This document shows, one piece after another, positions 57,603 through 64,000 of a DNA stretch of 64,000 nt. Within the stretch, counting starts at the first letter, position 1; every line of letters starts with the position of its first letter. The notes under the pieces were generated by a model that saw nothing but the letters and a program-made list of their open reading frames with translations, ran no database searches and was not told the origin of the DNA. The position numbers and the translations under genes are program-made. This DNA is from Bimastos eiseni (Eukaryota; Annelida; Clitellata; Crassiclitellata; Lumbricidae), in the NCBI GenBank assembly GCA_959347315.1, contig OY365811.1, positions 35,898,441 through 35,962,440 on the forward strand, given 5' to 3'.

Positions 57603-60600
57603 GTTTGTATGTGTAAATCTCTGTCTTTGTGTATCTCTGTGTGTCTCTTTGTGTGTGGGCTTTGATACAGATAATTGCTTTTACAGGTGGAGAAATCGAA
57701 GTGGAAGCTGATGAGGCGGAGGATGCTGGTGAGTTGGGAGTTCAAATCTTATGATATTTCTATTCCAGAAGTGTAGCACATGAACTGTTCCAGAGTAGAA
57801 AAATCATTAATGCAATTGATTTGACTTTAAAGTTCCTGAATGTCAGTTAACCTTCAAATTGAGTTGTTTCAAGTTTCTGTATGTCTTGAGTAAGGCTGTC
57901 AAAAAAATGTTGAAATGACAACCTGGGTACCCGTCGACCCACGCGGTAGGGCACCCGGTTTCGATTTCGTTGCCTGGGCAGTCAGCCAATATGACCAAGG
58001 GATTATTTCTGGCATATGTTCAGGTAAAACCGCGCATTTCTACTGAATTTCGGGTACCCGAAACCCGATTTCATTACCCGGGTAGTCAGCTTCGGTTGGG
58101 TACCCGGGTACCCATTGGCAGCCTTAGTTTGTGTTTGTATGTATTATCGTATATTATTCCGAAATTTAATATATCCATTCTTCCAACATCTTTTGCTCAG
58201 AAGTGCACACGTCTCGATGGGGCATTTGCAGTTGTACTGCAGAGCAATTGTGCATGAAGGACTTGCTCAAGGTTCTTACACGGTGACTGCTCGGACGAGG
58301 GCCGAACCCGCTCACTCGACGCACGCTGAGCATTATGGGCCGACCGCTCTAACCAATCGGCCACCGTACCACACATGTGTATATATGCGTATGATTTGCC
58401 AGGTATGCCTTATCTACTTCTTTAGAATTGCGAGACACTTGATTTGTCCGTTTGAAATGTCTAGGCTCAGTCGGTGACTCCTGTGCAGTCGACAGAGATT
58501 GTCTGATGGCCAACTCTGTTTGCTACCACGGACTTTGTTTGTGCAAGACTGGATTCATCCCAAGCGACTCAAAACCATATTGCCGAGGTAAGAATTCTGC
58601 TGTCGTATCAATATCAAAGGAAGAACTGGAATGGGACGACCAATGCCAATTAACTATTTCCTGGCCATAGTTATGTGAATGAAAGATACCATATTAGACT
58701 GTCTTCACACATTTGTACAGACAGTCAAACAAGCATGCATACATATGTAGGCATGCACCTACGTGTGTGTATATATGTATTCATGCATACATGTACACGC
58801 ATACATACATGTGCATGCATACATGCATTCATACATACAAATAGTCATACATGCATTCATACCTGTACAATTTGTACATTCATTCATACGTACATACTAC
58901 ATACAAATAAACATGCATGTACATATGTGTACATGATGTAAATGCATGTTTCCAATGCTTGAATAGCGTTGATGCTCTCTAGACATCGTGCCAAAGGCGA
59001 CCACTAATACCCAGATAATGTCCCATATGAGACTAATACCCAGATAATGTCCCATATGAGACTAATACCCAGATAATGTCCCATATGAGACTAATACCCA
59101 GATAATGTCCCATATGAGACTAATACCCAGATAATGTCCCATATGAGACTAATACCCAGATAATGTCCCATATGAGACTAATACCCAGGTAATGTCCCAT
59201 ATGAGACTAATACCCAGATAATGTCCCATCTGAGACTAATACCCAGATAATGTCCCATATGAGACTAATACCCAGATATAGTCCCATGAGGGTGGCTGCC
59301 AAAGCCGGTCATTTTTACAAGGAAACAGCATCTGAGATGCATCTTAAAGGCACTGTATAAATGTTCATATGCACAAATATGAGCATTTGTCGAATGACAA
59401 AATTAGATGAAGTCCATCAGGTAGTAATGATAGAGCAACTGTGACTGTCTTTTTGTTTCAGGCAAGGCAACTACTAGACAACATGATGGAAGGGACGCTC
59501 GCTCCCTAACTGCTTTTCACATCCACCTGCCTAACACCAGTTATCTCCAGATAGAACACAGCTCTTCCCCTACCTCTTCCTCTCTAAACACGACCTCATC
59601 CATGCCACATCGCTTTCACAGATCTAAGGCGCATGGGAACAGAAGGACCGGTGATAACCATAAGCAATTGGAATCTAGCACACTGCCTTCGAACATCAAA
59701 ACCACACCCACTTCTACTACTCCAAACCTATTCACTACTGCATCTACTAAGACTATGAAGCTTATGACTACCTCCACCTCCCCAGTTACAAGTTCGTCTA
59801 AGGAAATGCCAGCTGGTAAGTCACCCTCTGACAAAGTACACGACTAGAAGTTGGCTTTCATGAAATGTCCACAACGCCAGCCTGCTTATTGTAGTTTCAT
59901 GGACACTGCTTTTCTTGGTGGCATTTTGACTTTGTTTTTATTTTTGTCTTTTATTTGTGTACATGTGAATTCCTATGTACTTATCCAATCAGGCAATGTT
60001 TTCTCAATGATTTTGCATTCGATCCATCATCGTTTCCTAAACGATTTTCATATTCATCCCACACTAGATGTTGGACTTTTCTAGTATGGTAAAATATAGT
60101 TTCCTAAACATTTGCATGGGTCAGAGTTAAAGTCATTTTTGTGCTGTGTATTTTTGGGCAGAATATAGAGCTGCCATACTGATACTTTGGTGATTAGTTT
60201 GATTAGTTTGATTAAATGCTTGATGATCGTGTAATCTGTTAAAATGGAGCAAGATGGAGATCAAGATATGCAATGTTTTAGGTGCTTACAACTAACACAT
60301 CGACAATGTAAATAATAAGAATAACAATGATAATAATAATAATAATAATGAGGACAATTTATATGACACCATAGCACAGAGTCTAGAAGTAGCTGTGTAC
60401 TAATTAGAATATTTAAGTTAAATCTGTGTTTTACTATTAAACTTAGCACTAATTGCTAGGCTACAGGTCATATTATATGGCTATTTATATAGTTCCCATT
60501 TTATGTAGCTCCTTTTTGAACCTCTCAACATAGATGTTAATACTGAATGAGTTCATTTTCAGTTTGCATTACCACGAAATGGATCATCTTAGCCTGTGAA

Positions 60601-63522
60601 GTAATGATGGATGATTTTTTTCTTTTGATCTTTAGTGCTCAAAGGAGGAGCTTCCTTTGTGGAAAAGTCATACCTCCAGCTCCATTGGTCTGGCAGTGGG
60701 GAGCCCAACATGTCCGTTGAGGTAACGTTTATTCCACAGTCACTGGATGGCATTATCTTCTACACAGGCCAGTTGAACAACCCCAGGGGAGACTTTGTGT
60801 CACTTACACTCAGAGGTGGATTTGTCGAGTTTAGGTTTGTTTCTGGCATGCATTTGTTGATCTAACTGTTTACTCTTTTTTGTGATGGTAATGTAATGTT
60901 ATGTGAGTAAGTAAGTAAATATGTAGCCTTCAGTAAGTAGTAAGTAGTATTCAAGACAATTGCTGGCATGCTGAAATGGAGAAGTGATGAAAAATAATAG
61001 CCACTGAGTCTGGAAAATCCCCAGCAGCTACCTCATTGTCTTATACACCTTTCTTCATGGGTTGGCAGCACCTCTGAGGCATTGCATTGAAAAAAGTCCT
61101 AAATAAATATGACGAAGATTAAATATTCGTTGGATTTTTAAGAGCTATATTCAGATCTAACTTCAGTAAGGATTAAACTTATTGAGAGCTAAGCTTATTC
61201 AAAACTAACCTTATTCAAAGCTAACCTTGCCACAGCTAGTACCATTCCCATTGAACTGCACTCCGTGTTTTGGATTTTTCACATGTACAATCTCAGTTAA
61301 AAATCGAAAGAGATCACATTGTCAACTGGGCCATCACCCAGTAGTTGTTACCTTGTAATCATGATGTGTTTAAAAAAAATTATTAGCATCGTCCTCTTCT
61401 TTAATCATGGCTTGGGACTGGCAACTCCAGTGGGGGAATTAGGCTATCATCTATCTATGCAGACTTGCTGCCTAAAATCCAACACATTAACTTATTATAA
61501 TGTGCTAATTGTCATCATCACAACTTTTATGTTTTAAGTCCCAAAGGTTTGTTGCATTTCTACTCACTCTGTGTTTGGCAGATATGATTTGGGGAGTGGA
61601 CCAGCAGTTCTGAAATCGCAAGAACAGGTGATAATGAACCAAATGAACCGGGTTCTTGGTCAGCGTTCATCGAAAGATGGTTCACTGAGACTGAACAACC
61701 TTGACGAAGTGTTTGGAACTAGTAAAGGAATTCTTACTATGCTTAACCTTGACAAAAGTCCAATATATCTGGGCTCTGTACCTGCGACAAAAGATGTGTG
61801 AGTTCTCTTTCCATTTCTGTTACTGAACATGTTTATTTACAATACATATGTGTGTGCACATATACATGCATGTATGCCTGTTTGTATAAATATATAAATG
61901 AGTAAGTAAGTATGTTCTTTACTATACCAATTGACTACCTGCACTCTGATGTACGTACATTTCCACAGAAAATAAAACTGGAAAAGCTGGCACCCAACAA
62001 TGGTATCCATTTCATATCAACTATAGCCTACAAATACGTGTATTATGCATGTATATGTTTGCATTTATGTATGTGTATGCTATGTATGCTATGTATGTAT
62101 GTATGTATGTATGTATGTATGCGTGAGAACATAATTATATTTATGGCCTGTTAAGTAGAGAAGTCCAGTCATTCCTTAAGAAGTTGAAACCAGATTTCAC
62201 AGAAGATACTGAACAGAATATCAAGATCTTGTAAATGACAAGTGCAACTGTATTGTTACCATTTCATTGTCACCCTTCCATTGTTATCCTTCCATTGTTA
62301 GCCTTCCATTGTTAGCCTTCCACCTTATTATGGATTCTGAATTTCACGGATTGTAATAATTATTTATCGAATCTACCCATTGGGTGAGCTGACTGATTTT
62401 TAAGAATAAGTGATCAGTATTAATTTTGTTCAACATCTTTTTTAACAGTCTGCTGAAGCACACAGGAATGGAAATTGGTTTCGTTGGGTGCATGACATTG
62501 CTTAGAGTGTCTGATTCCGTCAATGCTGCCAGACTTTATGATCTGACATATCTTGGATCATCTGATGTTGCTAAAATAGCCTTGTCAGGTGGGAATCGTC
62601 TTAAAAAATTCACATCATTTAGTTGCCAATTCCAGGTTAAGCTTAGTATTTAATCCACTTGAACATATTTTATGTTCTTACTCTCTAGAAAGTTGTTTTA
62701 TGTCCTGAGGGATTATAATAGGCCTAATATTTGTCAGTAACTTCTATAGCACCAGTGTCTAATGCACAAGGCATCAACCGATGACAATGTGTACCATGTG
62801 TTCAGCATGTTGTTGAAGTGCACATTAGTGCTGTGCCTTCAAAAATGTCGAGAATATATGGAGCAGTGTGTTTGATAGATCCTTTTAAGAGTTCTTGTGG
62901 TACTCAATCAATCAATCAATCAGTTAAGCCAGTTTATTTGAAATCAAATTGGCAATATTGGAACTTGTCACAATAGTGACAACTGACATTGTAAAAGTAA
63001 CCTATTGATAGATCACTACTTACTGATAGTGCTATTTAACGTGCCACAATTGCAGCTACATTACTTTACATGCAATGGGGTTGTTTTTGTTGATATTTTT
63101 TTTATGTGAGCATTTTGGAGGTTGACTGATAGGAGATCTTAAATTGTTGCTTCAATTAACAGTTTCCGGTCCCTCCATCTGGAACAATCTGCATTCTCAT
63201 GTTCACAGCTCTCTCTTACAAAGACCATTGTCTGCTCCAAATCGAAAGCCTATACGTCTCTTCGCTTTCTTAAGATTTCCTGTTGATATGCACTTCTGAG
63301 GGACTGTATAGACTTATACTTGTATCATATTGCATTGTATATAATACTGAAACTGGTGATTGATTGGCTTTGTAGGGCAACATTGCAGCAGTTTATTGAA
63401 GCCAGATCAATCGCCTTGTGAGCCAAATCCATGCGAGTCACAAGGAATGTGTCAGAGAATTGCAACCACAGATTATAAGTGCATTTGTGCAACAGGCAGA
63501 ACAGGACAAAGATGTGAAAAAG
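35923..63522 (+). CDS. agrn: Agrin, secreted heparan-sulfate proteoglycan (C-terminus beyond window)
   Basis: Agrin is a basement-membrane proteoglycan that binds laminin through NtA and organises synapses through its laminin G domains. I joined 25 exons in consistent phase (about 1438 residues): 35923-36457, 41378-41413, 43374-43586, 44853-45077, 45598-45813, 46719-46931, 47803-47912, 48841-48943, 49453-49544, 49977-50091, 51552-51779, 52422-52530, 53225-53337, 53685-53831, 54457-54549, 55390-55548, 56565-56705, 57088-57333, 57687-57728, 58465-58587, 59462-59815, 60636-60834, 61582-61797, 62449-62588, 63376-63522. Domain order: signal peptide, NtA, eight Kazal, lustrin-like module, GCC piece, two laminin-EGF, ninth Kazal, EB-like module, Ser/Thr-rich, laminin G, EGF. 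The last donor (63523) shows that the gene continues. Confidence 0.93.
37515..37665 (+). repeat. tRNA-like SINE (family D), copy 2
   Basis: AATGGTAGCACACTGGTGTG (A-box-like) and GTGGGATCGATGCCCC (B-box-like) are followed by blocks shared with 22905-23030. It lies in agrin intron 1. Confidence 0.55.
38735..38840 (+). repeat. Dispersed ~100-bp element, copy 6
   Basis: TTGTTGATTTTGTAACGACA, CGAAGATGATTTGGTGTAGC, CTTCCTCCTTGCTCAAGGCT, TGGGACTGGC and CAGTGGCAGAG follow in order. It matches the reverse complement of the 30590 copy almost end to end. Confidence 0.65.
40390..40790 (+). mobile_element. 5'-truncated LINE 3' end with (GATT)n tail
   Basis: The frame reads [60 protein letters not shown] and [19 protein letters not shown], then a stop. 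VxGPxxWNxLPxxxR followed by FxxxLKTxLF is the hallmark of the C-terminal end of CR1/L2-type LINE ORF2. The tail is a run of ATTG/GATT repeats (40762-40788), as expected for LINEs that end in microsatellites. Inserted in agrin intron 1. Confidence 0.75.
41378..41413 (+). CDS. agrn: Agrin exon 2: 36-base linker microexon
   Basis: Bounded by TTTTTTACTAG and GAAG|GTACGT. In phase 1 it gives [12 protein letters not shown], a Pro/Lys linker between NtA and the first Kazal domain, comparable to the Pro-rich linker at this place in human agrin. It is symmetrical (1-1), so skipping would keep the frame. Confidence 0.82.
42061..42180. repeat. 15-bp tandem repeat with a CACGTG at each junction
   Basis: Seven perfect copies of GTGATTGTTTTTCAC (42061-42165) and a degenerate eighth. 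Each junction forms the palindrome CACGTG (first at 42073-42078, then every 15 bp). It lies in the intron before the first Kazal exon. Confidence 0.95.
42350..43285 (+). mobile_element. LINE reverse-transcriptase fragment (inactive)
   Basis: It starts inside the reverse transcriptase: [40 protein letters not shown] and [17 protein letters not shown]. The C-terminal part continues after a frame change near 42840 with [30 protein letters not shown] and [12 protein letters not shown], then stops. The catalytic FADD motif reads FADE and the usual RQGCPLSP reads RQICPLSP, so it is dead. It is 5'-truncated and inserted in the agrin intron upstream of Kazal 1. The clade is not assigned. Confidence 0.85.
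43374..43586 (+). CDS. agrn: Agrin exon 3: Kazal domain 1
   Basis: Phase 1-1 exon. It reads [30 protein letters not shown] and [20 protein letters not shown], then ASC..GSC. This is the full follistatin/Kazal pattern with the [10 protein letters not shown] signature. These domains form the rod-like N-terminal half of agrin. Confidence 0.92.
44853..45077 (+). CDS. agrn: Agrin exon 4: Kazal domain 2
   Basis: Phase 1-1 exon. It reads [50 protein letters not shown] and KKYDGKCG. It resembles human agrin domain 2 (FKKFDGPCD at its end). Confidence 0.92.
45598..45813 (+). CDS. agrn: Agrin exon 5: Kazal domain 3
   Basis: Phase 1-1 exon after TTTGCTTTAG. It reads [50 protein letters not shown] and VFAGKCPQ. 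One potential N-glycosylation site (NCT) is visible. Confidence 0.9.
46719..46931 (+). CDS. agrn: Agrin exon 6: Kazal domain 4
   Basis: Phase 1-1 exon. It reads [49 protein letters not shown] and VHEGFCG. Confidence 0.92.
47803..48943 (+). CDS. agrn: Agrin exons 7-8: Kazal domain 5, split
   Basis: Exon 7 (47803-47912) reads [20 protein letters not shown] and [13 protein letters not shown], ending phase 0 at CCA|GTAACC. Exon 8 (48841-48943) starts directly with [20 protein letters not shown] and ends KHKGLC, phase 1. The 928-base intron cuts the domain just before the VCGS signature and holds a SINE copy (48010-48180). Confidence 0.88.
48010..48180 (-). repeat. SINE family B, antisense copy 1
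   Basis: GAGCAATTGGGCATGAAGGA, CTTGCTCAAGGTCCTGACA and ATCGAACCC match the copy at 58190-58380 nearly base for base in the core. The reverse complement of ATCGAACCC is a B-box-like GGGTTCGAT. It lies in the intron splitting Kazal 5. Confidence 0.65.
49453..50091 (+). CDS. agrn: Agrin exons 9-10: Kazal domain 6, split
   Basis: Exon 9 (49453-49544) reads [20 protein letters not shown] and CICPMFCVQ, ending phase 0 at CAG|GTACAT. Exon 10 (49977-50091) reads [20 protein letters not shown] and SEGSC, phase 1. The intron splits this domain at the same place as in Kazal 5. Confidence 0.88.
50895..51015 (-). repeat. SINE family A, antisense fragment 1
   Basis: TGTGTGAAGTGTTGGCGACT, TCATTTTCTTAGCCTCGGCA and CCCTCTCCCTCGCC are the reverse of the right half of the SINE at 20150-20440. 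It lies in the agrin intron between Kazal 6 and 7. Confidence 0.6.
51216..51525 (-). mobile_element. LINE ORF2 C-terminal fragment, antisense
   Basis: On the minus strand it reads [50 protein letters not shown] and [12 protein letters not shown]. The RK-x-WLGHI-x-R...EG pattern is typical of LINE ORF2 C-termini. Its edge lies only about 30 bases from the Kazal 7 splice acceptor. Confidence 0.7.
51552..51779 (+). CDS. agrn: Agrin exon 11: Kazal domain 7 and Ser-Gly glycosaminoglycan site
   Basis: Phase 1-1 exon. It reads [40 protein letters not shown] and [11 protein letters not shown], then [18 protein letters not shown]. The acidic residues before repeated Ser-Gly form a heparan-sulfate attachment site, and human agrin has its Ser-Gly cluster at the same place, after Kazal 7. 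Confidence 0.92.
52186..52256. repeat. (TATG)n microsatellite
   Basis: A run of TATG then ATACAT units in the agrin intron before Kazal 8. Confidence 0.9.
52422..53337 (+). CDS. agrn: Agrin exons 12-13: Kazal domain 8, split
   Basis: Exon 12 (52422-52530) reads [20 protein letters not shown] and [11 protein letters not shown], ending phase 2. Exon 13 (53225-53337) reads [20 protein letters not shown] and ends VDNCE, phase 1. The intervening intron has a CT-rich tract (52930-53155). The split lies close to that in Kazal 5 and 6 but in a different phase. Confidence 0.88.
52930..53155. repeat. CT-rich (TCC/CTC) low-complexity tract
   Basis: A pyrimidine-rich stretch of CTCC, TTCC and CACC units ending about 70 bases before the acceptor of agrin exon 13. 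The Ser/Pro-coding and Glu-coding frames in it are artefacts of the composition. Confidence 0.85.
53356..53420. repeat. (GTA)n microsatellite
   Basis: A run of GTA trinucleotides with a few GGA interruptions in the intron after exon 13. Confidence 0.9.
53685..53831 (+). CDS. agrn: Agrin exon 14: lustrin-like six-cysteine module
   Basis: A 147-base phase 1-1 exon coding 49 residues, beginning [20 protein letters not shown] and ending [20 protein letters not shown]. Its spacing is C-x16-C-x6-C-x5-C-x8-CC. The CP-x-G-x-x-C ... CC ending is characteristic of the lustrin-type cysteine-rich repeat found in many invertebrate secreted proteins; this assignment is from pattern only. I know of no counterpart in vertebrate agrin between Kazal 8 and the laminin-EGF pair. 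The intron phase and acceptor (TTTTTTTAAG) fit a normal exon. It could be alternatively spliced without a frame change. Confidence 0.8.
53905..54010. repeat. Dispersed element containing 'TTTATATAGCACCC', copy 3
   Basis: ATTTATATAGCACCCTCAAA followed by AGAGGAAAATCTTAAGGAG resembles the stretches at 16245 and 28612. It lies in the agrin intron after exon 14. Confidence 0.4.
54457..54549 (+). CDS. agrn: Agrin exon 15: conserved GCC-containing link
   Basis: Phase 1-1 exon coding [20 protein letters not shown] and then LQRGCP. It matches the human stretch HCAQTPYGCCQDNITAARG..GCP, which directly precedes the first laminin-EGF domain. NAT is a likely N-glycosylation site at the same place as NIT in human. 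Confidence 0.9.
54638..54915. repeat. 20-bp minisatellite with 40-bp higher-order pattern
   Basis: About 14 copies of CTATAGTTCTCTGTCTSTCT in which S is mostly C and G by turns, giving a partly regular 40-bp period. A (CTGT)n tract follows to about 55045. It lies in the intron before laminin-EGF 1. Confidence 0.95.
55390..55548 (+). CDS. agrn: Agrin exon 16: laminin-type EGF domain 1
   Basis: Phase 1-1 exon. It reads [39 protein letters not shown] and NSGC. This is the laminin-EGF pattern (CxCNxxG...CxCKPGVxGxxCDxCxPG), close to human CQCNPHGSYGGTCDP. Confidence 0.93.
55925..56050 (-). repeat. SINE family A, antisense fragment 2
   Basis: GCTATGGGTGTGAAGTTCTA, GCGACTTCATTTCCTGAGCC, TTGGCATATGAGG and CTCTCCCTCACTGTTTCATC are the reverse of the right half of the SINE at 20150-20440. 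The following 56060-56480 may contain a further decayed LINE piece; I could not assign it. Confidence 0.65.
56565..56705 (+). CDS. agrn: Agrin exon 17: laminin-type EGF domain 2
   Basis: Phase 1-1 exon. It reads [40 protein letters not shown] and GPHGCS. It matches human [20 protein letters not shown] and CPDGRALGPAGCE. Confidence 0.93.
57088..57333 (+). CDS. agrn: Agrin exon 18: Kazal domain 9
   Basis: Phase 1-1 exon. It reads [52 protein letters not shown] and [16 protein letters not shown]. It aligns with the last human Kazal domain ([20 protein letters not shown]). It contains two likely N-glycosylation sites (NVS, NIS). Confidence 0.93.
57478..57655. repeat. (GT)n microsatellite with TTTGTCTG interruptions
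   Basis: GT dinucleotides broken every 20-30 bp by TTTGTCT, ending about 30 bases before the next agrin exon. Confidence 0.9.
57687..57728 (+). CDS. agrn: Agrin exon 19: 42-base acidic microexon
   Basis: Bounded by CTTTTACAG and GCTG|GTGAGT. In phase 1 it reads [14 protein letters not shown], a Glu/Asp-rich linker after Kazal 9. The Ser-Gly next to acidic residues could be a second glycosaminoglycan site. It is symmetrical (1-1). Confidence 0.78.
58190..58380 (-). mobile_element. tRNA-derived SINE family B, antisense copy 2
   Basis: The reverse strand begins GGTACGGTGGCCGATTGGTT, then AGAGCGGTC (A-box TGGTTAGAGCGG), then GCGGGTTCGGCCCTCG (B-box), then the body shared with 48010-48180. The head resembles an intact tRNA 5' part, but the tRNA 3' half and acceptor stem are absent, so this is a SINE and not a tRNA gene. 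Confidence 0.75.
58465..58587 (+). CDS. agrn: Agrin exon 20: EB-like cysteine-rich module
   Basis: A 123-base phase 1-1 exon after TGTCTAG. It reads [37 protein letters not shown] and PYCR. The pattern G-x-C-x5-C-x6-C-x4-C-x-C followed by a late Cys is that of EB modules of invertebrate secreted proteins. It lies between Kazal 9 and the Ser/Thr-rich region, where vertebrate agrin has a Ser/Thr region and SEA domain. The assignment is by pattern only. Confidence 0.8.
59002..59290. repeat. 29-bp tandem repeat (about 9.5 copies)
   Basis: The unit is ACTAATACCCAGATAATGTC followed by CCATATGAG, repeated head to tail every 29 bp from 59013 with very few substitutions. It lies in an agrin intron. 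Confidence 0.95.
59462..59815 (+). CDS. agrn: Agrin exon 21: Ser/Thr-rich, mucin-like region
   Basis: A 354-base phase 1-1 exon after TGTTTCAG, ending GCTG|GTAAGT. The sequence is dense in Ser, Thr and Pro ([43 protein letters not shown]) with basic patches, and should be O-glycosylated. It corresponds to the Ser/Thr-rich spacer that precedes the laminin G half in vertebrate agrin. Confidence 0.85.
60636..62588 (+). CDS. agrn: Agrin exons 22-24: laminin G domain
   Basis: Three exons (60636-60834, 61582-61797, 62449-62588) form one laminin G domain. The first reads [37 protein letters not shown] and [18 protein letters not shown]. The second reads [28 protein letters not shown] and [12 protein letters not shown]. 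The third reads [16 protein letters not shown]. It resembles both LG1 and LG2 of human agrin (GDFVSLALR..FRYDLG; GSGPAVL), so its exact counterpart is unclear. The usual Trp after the strand equivalent to GxWH is Met. Phases run 1-2, 2-2, 2-1. Confidence 0.9.
61380..61440 (+). repeat. Dispersed ~100-bp element, partial copy 7
   Basis: GTCCTCTTCTTTAATCATGG, CTTGGGACTGGCAACTCCAG and TGGGG follow the order of the element core (CCTCCT..CTTGGGACTGGC). It lies in the agrin intron between the first two laminin G exons. Confidence 0.4.
62078..62120. repeat. (TATG)n microsatellite
   Basis: A TATG tetranucleotide run in an agrin intron. Confidence 0.9.
63165..63300 (+). mobile_element. Small LINE 3' remnant
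   Basis: The sequence TTTCCGGTCCCTCCATCTGG reads [15 protein letters not shown], the VxGPxxWNxL signature of LINE ORF2 ends, with frame breaks afterwards. It lies in the agrin intron before the EGF exon. Confidence 0.45.
63376..63522 (+). CDS. agrn: Agrin exon 25: EGF domain after the laminin G domain
   Basis: A phase 1-1 exon after GGCTTTGTAG. It reads [20 protein letters not shown] and [17 protein letters not shown], ending AAAG|GTGCTT. This is a six-cysteine EGF domain like those between laminin G domains in human agrin (SPCQPNPCHGAAPC). No further exon is recognisable before 64000; the remaining EGF and laminin G domains, including any spliced z-site, lie outside the window. Confidence 0.85.
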
Positions 63523-64000
63523 GTGCTTAAAGGTTCAGCTTTATTTGCCTTATTGTTAGCATCTGCCTATCTTATATGCATGGTGCATAAATTGTGTTTA
63601 AGTGCATTGGAATTGGATCAGTTGTCTGGGTCAACTTTTTTCATCTCAGGGGTGCTCAAGCACCCCTCAGCGTCCCCTTCATGACACAGTCATCACATAA
63701 CTAACAAGAAAACGATGAAGCAATACAAAAAGAGATTTAAGTTCAGATAAATCTATGGTATGGGACAATAAGGAAAAGAGAGGAACCCTGAGGGTCTCGA
63801 ATGGTCCCGCTAGCCGGGCCTACCATTTCCATGAAATATCAAACAGCAGCAGGCCAAACTAATAACACTTGTACATTGTCTTGATCATTTAACTAATCCT
63901 GTTTGTATGAACATACAGTAAGTGGTAAAAGTACTAGATTAAGTGTTCTTTAAATTGTTTCTTAAACATACTAATACTATTGCATGATTGTTGAACTTCA

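Noticed and set aside
57386..57745. His/Thr-rich and Cys/Val-rich frames on both strands
   Set aside because: They arise from the (GT)n microsatellite.
58310..58375. Possible tRNA gene on the minus strand
   Set aside because: A- and B-box are present, but the 3' half and acceptor stem do not pair; it is the head of a SINE.
59002..59290. Regular repeats considered as a CRISPR array
   Set aside because: Units are directly adjacent with no unique spacers, in a eukaryotic intron.

Overview
This is a eukaryotic nuclear window from an animal. It is AT-rich, has long introns with GT-AG junctions, many microsatellites, LINE and tRNA-derived SINE remnants, and one 200-base assembly gap (6566-6765). 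The protein families (agrin with an N-terminal NtA domain, and TRAPPC9), the intron sizes and the repeat-dense non-coding DNA suggest a deuterostome or other marine invertebrate. An echinoderm-like animal is my best guess, but this is inference and nothing in the window proves it.

Layout. (1) 535-3192, minus strand: one 885-codon open frame for a disordered, Ser/Thr-rich protein with a proline-rich SH3-ligand-like stretch; I do not recognise the family. (2) 3193-13400: no convincing gene. It holds an LTR-like stretch next to the gap, a degenerate repeat array (about 7995-10830) and a PIF/Harbinger-like non-autonomous transposon with 27-bp inverted ends (12330-13325). (3) about 13835-32490, minus strand: TRAPPC9, a subunit of the TRAPPII vesicle-tethering complex. 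I could join 21 exons by splice phase and by comparison with the family; the last one or two exons are uncertain. Its introns carry a hAT-like MITE with an 8-bp target duplication, a CR1/L2-like LINE fragment and several SINEs. (4) 32491-35922: a spacer between two divergently transcribed genes. (5) 35923 to beyond the window end, plus strand: agrin, a secreted heparan-sulfate proteoglycan of basement membranes and synapses. I could join 25 exons covering signal peptide/NtA, nine Kazal/follistatin-like domains, two laminin-type EGF domains, a Ser/Thr-rich stretch, one complete laminin G domain and the following EGF domain; the remaining C-terminal domains lie past 64000.

The agrin gene carries the most interest. 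The vertebrate order is largely kept, including the Ser-Gly glycosaminoglycan site after Kazal 7. However, a lustrin-like six-cysteine module follows Kazal 8, an EB-like cysteine-rich module follows Kazal 9, and no SEA domain is visible between Kazal 9 and the first laminin G domain. Almost every exon is flanked by phase-1 introns, which makes such module insertion simple.

The rest of the interest is in repeats. There is a roughly 100-bp dispersed element in at least six or seven copies, a SINE with a perfect 16-bp hairpin and antisense relatives in agrin introns, two well-bounded MITEs, and a 15-bp array that builds a CACGTG site at each junction. I saw no CRISPR array, rRNA or functional tRNA gene.
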